Source: a virus. Taken from it: a stretch of DNA of 46,777 bases. The stretch's first letter is position 1. The number at the start of each line of letters is the position of its first letter. The DNA is taken from positions 1 through 46,777 of IMG/VR virus record IMGVR_UViG_3300023175_001746. One strand, 5' to 3'. The position numbers were made by a program, and so were the translations under genes. This document shows, in pieces, positions 45,793 to 46,777 of the stretch. The notes under the pieces were generated by a model, which worked only from the letters and a program-made list of their open reading frames with translations, searched no databases and was not told the DNA's origin.

Positions 45793-46323
45793 ATGCTTAT
45801 GAAAACTGACGAACTAGGTATTCCACGATTCTCTAACCGCGATCTTATCGATATGATTTATAGTGGTCATGCGGATAAGATGCATGTTGTACTATGTGAT
45901 CCAAGTGATGACATAGACCGTTTTAATGCGGCTATGGAAGAACAAGGCTTTAACAAGCTACAGAAGTATATCCCATTAGATGTAGATCAAAAGACTTTTG
46001 ACGGTGTATGCCAAAGTGAATGGTTTATGCCTGATGAATACAAAGACATTAATGTATATGAATATGTCCTAGGCAAAGCAAAAACACCTTGTCCGCAACA
46101 TGTACAAGATCGCATATGGGAAGAATTAGATGCTTTCAAAGAACGTGATATGCACAACTTATTACGTTACATGATTTATCTCGTAGACTTTATGCGTGAG
46201 AATAACATTGTGTGGGGTGTAGGACGTGGATCAAGTGTAGCAAGTTATGTGCTGTATTTGATAGGTGTACATCGTATTAATTCAATCCAGTTTGACCTGG
46301 ATTGGAGAGAGTTCTTGAGATAA
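45793..46323 (+). CDS. DnaE-like fragment (bacterial DNA polymerase III alpha segment)
   Basis: 176 residues. The C-terminal third (YLVDFMRENNIVWGVGRGSSVASYVLYLIGVHRINSIQF) matches the segment of DNA polymerase III alpha around the conserved GRGS motif that begins the palm, including the following 'F.L.FEREFL'-like end (LDWREFLR). The catalytic aspartates that lie downstream in DnaE are absent, and so are PHP, fingers and tail, so it cannot be a polymerase by itself. It may be a stand-alone nucleotide-binding or decoy domain acting on the host replisome. It appears leaderless from its own promoter. Confidence 0.75.
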   Translation: MLMKTDELGIPRFSNRDLIDMIYSGHADKMHVVLCDPSDDIDRFNAAMEEQGFNKLQKYIPLDVDQKTFDGVCQSEWFMPDEYKDINVYEYVLGKAKTPCPQHVQDRIWEELDAFKERDMHNLLRYMIYLVDFMRENNIVWGVGRGSSVASYVLYLIGVHRINSIQFDLDWREFLR

Positions 46324-46356
46324 GTAAGCATATAACTATATTTAGGAGGTACTACT

Positions 46357-46680
46357 ATGGTACAAAAAGCAAAAGGTCAAAAAGTATATAAAACTATGCA
46401 GGGTAAGCAAATTGACATGGATCTTCTTAGAAAGAGAAATGAAATGACACCTGCTGTAGGTAATGCTAAAATTAATGCACGTGGTGACGAATTAGGTCCT
46501 GGTGGTAAAGTTATTAGAAGTCGTGAAGATGTTTTAAAAGAGTATTATGAAAATGCCAATCCAAATACACCTGATCAGCATCCTGTAAGAAGAAAAGAGT
46601 TTGAACCGCCAGTAGAAGCGGTAGAAGAAGACGATTGGATTGAGGATGACGAAGGCAACTTTGTAAAAAAGGGTGAATGA
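46357..46680 (+). CDS. Conserved T4-like phage protein (107 aa)
   Basis: Opens KAKGQKVYKTMQGKQIDMDLLRKRNEMTPAVGNAKINARGDELGPGGKVI, a pattern I associate with a widely conserved protein of T4-like marine phages, and ends in an acidic tail (VEAVEEDDWIEDDEGNF). No catalytic motif; a structural or assembly role is plausible. TAGGAGG lies 7 nt before the ATG. Confidence 0.7.
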   Translation: MVQKAKGQKVYKTMQGKQIDMDLLRKRNEMTPAVGNAKINARGDELGPGGKVIRSREDVLKEYYENANPNTPDQHPVRRKEFEPPVEAVEEDDWIEDDEGNFVKKGE

Positions 46681-46683
46681 TTA

Positions 46684-46777
46684 ATGGCTATTAACATTAA
46701 TTCTATTAAAACAAAAAATGTTCGTGCAATCGGTAATCGTGTATTAGTCACAGAAATGGATTTTGGAGAACAGAAAA
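46684..46777 (+). CDS. GroES-like co-chaperonin (3' partial)
   Basis: The frame opens at ATG 46684 and runs off the window after 31 codons. The visible residues (IKTKNVRAIGNRVLVTEMDFGEQK) match the N-terminal beta-strand of GroES/Cpn10 (IRPLxDRVLV..., then E.....GGI). T4-like phages use a GroES analogue (gp31) to fold the capsid protein with host GroEL. Only a third of the protein is visible, so the mobile-loop sequence that would separate host-like GroES from gp31-like cannot be checked. Confidence 0.6.
   Translation, partial: MAININSIKTKNVRAIGNRVLVTEMDFGEQK

Overview
The window looks like part of a large, AT-rich, T4-like (myovirus-type) marine phage genome. The evidence is: dense overlapping small genes; a seven-gene tRNA cluster; huge fibre-type virion proteins; a T4-type late promoter box (nATAAATA) before the virion and lysis genes; and many small proteins of types I associate with marine T4-like phages. 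The host cannot be read from the sequence. A marine Gram-negative bacterium (alphaproteobacterium is a guess) fits the lipoprotein and CHASE2 proteins and the clean sigma70-type promoters. No terminase, capsid or replisome core lies inside the window.

Layout: 1-1559 is the 3' part of a CHASE2 membrane nucleotide cyclase. 1552-2952 (minus strand) holds two small unknown genes and three small membrane proteins, two of them tandem paralogues. They face a CHAP-domain lipoprotein (3008-3538) across overlapping back-to-back late promoters, a probable lysis region. 3589-6957 holds a peroxiredoxin, a 2OG-Fe(II) oxygenase, an AbrB-like protein, translation initiation factor IF-1 and a SprT-like protease. 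7057-11010 holds an unknown protein, a helicase split into two overlapping frames and a methyltransferase-like protein with an altered catalytic motif. 11053-16523 is a run of tightly coupled genes including a minimal TilS, a second oxygenase, ClpP, a WYL_2-like protein and a glycine-zipper protein. 16538-17655 is the tRNA cluster (Arg, Ser, Gly, Thr, Trp, Pro, Cys), with a promoter/20-codon ORF/terminator cassette and a deaminase-like gene inside it. 17677-28317 is an accessory region: radical SAM, glycosyltransferase-like proteins, metallophosphoesterase, ATP-dependent DNA ligase, a QueD-like protein and a UvdE-type UV endonuclease. 28304-45783 is the virion/fibre region with a 3471-residue protein and four smaller fibre-like proteins. 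The end holds a DnaE-like fragment, a conserved small protein and the start of a GroES-like protein.

The functions converge on translation and proteostasis (IF-1, TilS, tRNAs, ClpP, possible GroES), DNA repair (ligase, UvdE) and surface or nucleotide chemistry. Two promoter classes are readable by eye: TTGACA-N16/17-TATAAT-like promoters for accessory genes and nATAAATA boxes for virion and lysis genes. Several genes of both classes have their ATG at or within a base or two of the predicted transcription start, suggesting leaderless mRNAs. All functional calls come from reading motifs; no database search was possible.
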